Shown here one piece after another: positions 61,729 to 64,000 of a DNA stretch of 64,000 bases; position 1 is the first letter of the stretch; every line of letters begins with the position of its first letter. The DNA is from Klebsiella variicola (lineage in GTDB: Bacteria; Pseudomonadota; Gammaproteobacteria; Enterobacterales; Enterobacteriaceae), in assembly GCF_000828055.2 (NCBI RefSeq), contig NZ_CP010523.2, forward strand, positions 4,588,001-4,652,000. The letters run 5' to 3'. The notes under the pieces are model-generated. The model did no database searches. It was not told where the DNA came from and saw only the letters and a list, made by a program, of their open reading frames with translations. The translations under genes were made by a program, and so were the position numbers.

Positions 61729-63033
61729 TTACGCATTTCGGGGTTGCTTCTTGATCGCCACATCAGAATCGCTGTCGACCAGATCGCATTGCTTCGGTAG
61801 CAGAAAGGTCATTGTGCCGGCGATAATCAACGAACCGGCCAGGGCGCAGACCGCCACATTCTGGCCGTAGAGATACATCATCACGCCCACCAGATAGGGG
61901 CCACAGAATCCGCCGAGATTGCCCAGACCATTGATCACCCCGCGTGCGCTGCCCGCCACCTCCGGCGAAGCGATACGCCCCGGCATCGACCAGAACGGAC
62001 TGGTAGCCGATTTGAGAAAGAAGCCGCAGATCACCAGCGCGATATAGGCCGCCACCATGTGGTCGCGCAGCACCACCGACGCCACCAGCGCTGCCGCAAA
62101 ACTGTAGAGCGAGAAGCGAACCCACAGACGACGCTTACCGCTGTGGTCGCTGAACAACGAAATAACATAGATCCCGGCCAGCGTGGCGACAAACGGCAGC
62201 ACCGCCAGGAAGCCAACGCTGGCCATGTTGCCGCCGGTTAACCCCTTCAGAATGGTCGGCAGCCACAGCGTGTAGCCATAATCCCCGGTCTGGTAGAAAA
62301 AATTGAGGATCACCAGCTTCATCAGTCCGGCATTACCAAACACATCCTTCACCGGGGCCTTGCTGACAGGGGCTTCTGCCTGCTTCGCCGCACGCTCGGC
62401 GGCCAGGGTGGTCACCAGATAGTCACGCTCGCGGGCGGGCAACCAGTGGGCCTCTTGCGGACGGTCACTGATCATAAACCACCACACGACCAGCACCACC
62501 AGCGACAACAGCCCTTCGATGATAAACAGCCAGCGCCAGTCAAGCGCCGCAATAATGGCGCCGGAGACCGGCGCGGTGAGCATGCCGCCGAGCGGGGCAA
62601 ACATCATCACAAACGCGTTCGCGCGACCCAGCTCTTTTTCCGGAAACCAATTGCTGACCATGGTCAGCACTACCGGCAGCATTCCCCCTTCCGAAACCCC
62701 GAGAATAAATCGCAGCACCAGCAGTTGATATTGATGAGTCACAAACCCTGTCGCCACGGAAACGATAGCCCAGGCTACCAGCGACCAGGCAATAAATTTT
62801 TTACCGCTGCCGTTAACCGCAATTCGCCCACCGGGAATTTGCAAAAATAAATAACCAATAAAAAAGATACCACTGGCCACGCCGGCCATTTGGCTGGTAA
62901 TGCCTAAATCGGCCTCCATGCCGCCTGGCAGGGCAAAGCTAATATTAACCCGGTCCATAAATGACATAATACAGGCAATTAACACCGGCACAATGATACG
63001 CAGCCAACGGGTGCTGGGAATTTTCTCGTTCAT
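61729..63033 (-). CDS. MFS transporter, anion:cation symporter (ACS) family
   Basis: A 434-residue transporter with 12 predicted membrane segments. The ACS-type motif is in helix 1 (SFMDRVNISFALPGGMEADL, near 25). Later come RFILGVSEGGMLPVVLTMVS and WFPEKELGRANAFV, plus a charged central loop (about 195-230). Relatives carry tartrate, hydroxyphenylacetate, rhamnonate and similar organic acids. The gene lies 70 nt after a D-2-hydroxyacid dehydrogenase on the same strand, suggesting import of a hydroxy acid or its keto form. The substrate is not evident, and I do not recognise a named orthologue. Confidence 0.87.
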   Translation of the reverse strand: MNEKIPSTRWLRIIVPVLIACIMSFMDRVNISFALPGGMEADLGITSQMAGVASGIFFIGYLFLQIPGGRIAVNGSGKKFIAWSLVAWAIVSVATGFVTHQYQLLVLRFILGVSEGGMLPVVLTMVSNWFPEKELGRANAFVMMFAPLGGMLTAPVSGAIIAALDWRWLFIIEGLLSLVVLVVWWFMISDRPQEAHWLPARERDYLVTTLAAERAAKQAEAPVSKAPVKDVFGNAGLMKLVILNFFYQTGDYGYTLWLPTILKGLTGGNMASVGFLAVLPFVATLAGIYVISLFSDHSGKRRLWVRFSLYSFAAALVASVVLRDHMVAAYIALVICGFFLKSATSPFWSMPGRIASPEVAGSARGVINGLGNLGGFCGPYLVGVMMYLYGQNVAVCALAGSLIIAGTMTFLLPKQCDLVDSDSDVAIKKQPRNA

Positions 63034-63103
63034 ATATTTGCACTCTCTATGCAGAGGTTATTGTTTTGATTGAGATCGCGCGGGTACAGAAATAAAAAGC
63101 TAA

Positions 63104-64000
63104 TTAATCGATAGCGTTTGGCAGCGCTGCGCCGGCAAACCAGGCGGCGACGTTAGCAAAAACCACTTCGCTCATTTTCTGTCGTGTTTCCTGCGTGGCG
63201 CTGGCGACATGCGGCTGCAGCACCACGTTATCGAGGGCGATCAGCGCCGCCGGGACCTGGGGTTCCTGTTCGAAAACATCGAGCCCGGCCCCGGCGATAA
63301 CGCCGTTTTGTAACGCGTGGATCAACGCCTTTTCATCCACCAGCGAACCGCGGGCAATATTGATAAGCCAGGCATGCGCCGGCATCACGTTAAACACCGA
63401 GGCGTCGATGATGCCGCGGTTCGCCTCGCCGCCGGATGCGGCAATCACCAGAAAATCGCTCTCATGCGCCAGGATATGCAGGTCGGCACACCACTGATAA
63501 TCGAGGCCCGCTATCTTTTTACGGTCGGTATACAGCACCTGCATATCAAAACCCCGCGCCCGGCGGGCGATCGCCTGGCCAATATTCCCCATACCCAGCA
63601 GGCCGATACGCTTCCCGCTGACCTGAGTCGCCAACGGCATACCACCGCTCAGCCAGCGTCCCTCGCGGACAAAGCGATCGCCCTGACAGAGCTGACGGGA
63701 ACCGGCCAGCAGCAGCCCCATCGCCAGGTCAGCGACATCATTCGTCAACACCCCGGAGGTGATGGTGACGGCAATTTGCCGCGAGCGGGCATACGCCAGA
63801 TCCACCGCATCGGTACCGACGCCGAAGATGGCAATCAGCCCAGCCTGAGGCAGCAACTCAAGGACGCTGTTTGCTACGCCGACGTCGCCGCGAGTGACCA
63901 CGACGGCAATGTTCTCTCCTTGTTCACGCAGAAAGGCGATCGGATCGTCCTGCTCGTAGAGACGCAGCAGCGGGAAATGCTCCGCCAGCTGCAGCTGCAG
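63104..64000 (-). CDS. D-isomer-specific 2-hydroxyacid dehydrogenase (5' end outside window)
   Basis: The reading frame is open to the right edge, giving 298 visible residues; the start codon is beyond the window. It has the NAD(P)-binding motif LLGMGNIGQAIARR, a catalytic arginine in NIARGSLVDE, glutamate in DVFEQEP and histidine in LQPHVAS. The family reduces 2-oxo acids (glyoxylate, hydroxypyruvate) or oxidises D-2-hydroxy acids. An internal GTG at 63901 could be misread as a start, but conserved sequence continues upstream of it. It probably forms an operon with the MFS transporter downstream. Specific substrate unknown. Confidence 0.9.
   Translation of the reverse strand: MQLQLAEHFPLLRLYEQDDPIAFLREQGENIAVVVTRGDVGVANSVLELLPQAGLIAIFGVGTDAVDLAYARSRQIAVTITSGVLTNDVADLAMGLLLAGSRQLCQGDRFVREGRWLSGGMPLATQVSGKRIGLLGMGNIGQAIARRARGFDMQVLYTDRKKIAGLDYQWCADLHILAHESDFLVIAASGGEANRGIIDASVFNVMPAHAWLINIARGSLVDEKALIHALQNGVIAGAGLDVFEQEPQVPAALIALDNVVLQPHVASATQETRQKMSEVVFANVAAWFAGAALPNAID

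Overview
The window is enterobacterial chromosome, almost certainly from the Klebsiella pneumoniae complex. Core proteins are near-identical to E. coli and Salmonella in sequence and order. The citX-citW / citY-citZ citrate block between rluA and djlA, and a quinate/shikimate-type block between leuD and setA, point to Klebsiella. The GC-rich core genes are interrupted by AT-rich regulatory gaps at leuO-leuL, upstream of the leuD-adjacent operon and at the lysR-MFS gap. I see no tRNA, rRNA, insertion sequence, prophage or CRISPR array.

Layout. 1-7,812: start of the mra/dcw cell-wall and division cluster on the minus strand (mraZ-rsmH-ftsL-ftsI-murE-murF-mraY-murD, the last cut by the window edge), with a classic MraZ operator. 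8,372-13,138: cra, ilvH, ilvI and leuO, all minus. 13,751-18,614: leuL attenuator and leuABCD, plus strand. 18,647-26,451: an accessory block absent at this position in E. coli K-12: an old-yellow-enzyme/FAD oxidoreductase, YdiB-, YdiM- and AroD-like genes in one operon, then a LysR regulator divergent from a second MFS transporter. 26,452-33,347: setA, sgrS/sgrT, sgrR and the TPP-riboswitch-controlled thiBPQ. 33,334-39,467: yabI, araC, araBAD. 39,572-45,694: polB, rapA, rluA. 45,737-50,457: citX, citW and the divergent two-component system citYZ. 50,490-58,296: djlA, then the lptD-surA-pdxA-rsmA-apaG-apaH envelope/maintenance operon. 58,588-64,000: folA, kefC, kefF, an MFS transporter and a 2-hydroxyacid dehydrogenase cut by the window edge.

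Most noteworthy. (1) Two ERIC-type palindromic elements lie about 2 kb apart, each inside a regulatory RNA. One splits the 3' part of the SgrS sRNA directly beside its ptsG-pairing seed. The other forms the extended P3 arm of the thiB TPP riboswitch. (2) In the accessory block, two copies of an 18-bp LysR-type box (CATAGA-N6-CTATAG) lie 6 kb apart, one before the oxidoreductase operon and one in the lysR-MFS gap. They tie both transcription units to one regulon. The gene set (quinate/shikimate dehydrogenase, dehydroquinase, enone-reductase-like flavoenzyme, two transporters) suggests quinate/shikimate conversion with 3-dehydroshikimate as a possible flavoenzyme substrate. (3) Two nearly identical 17-bp repeats lie between citW and citY.
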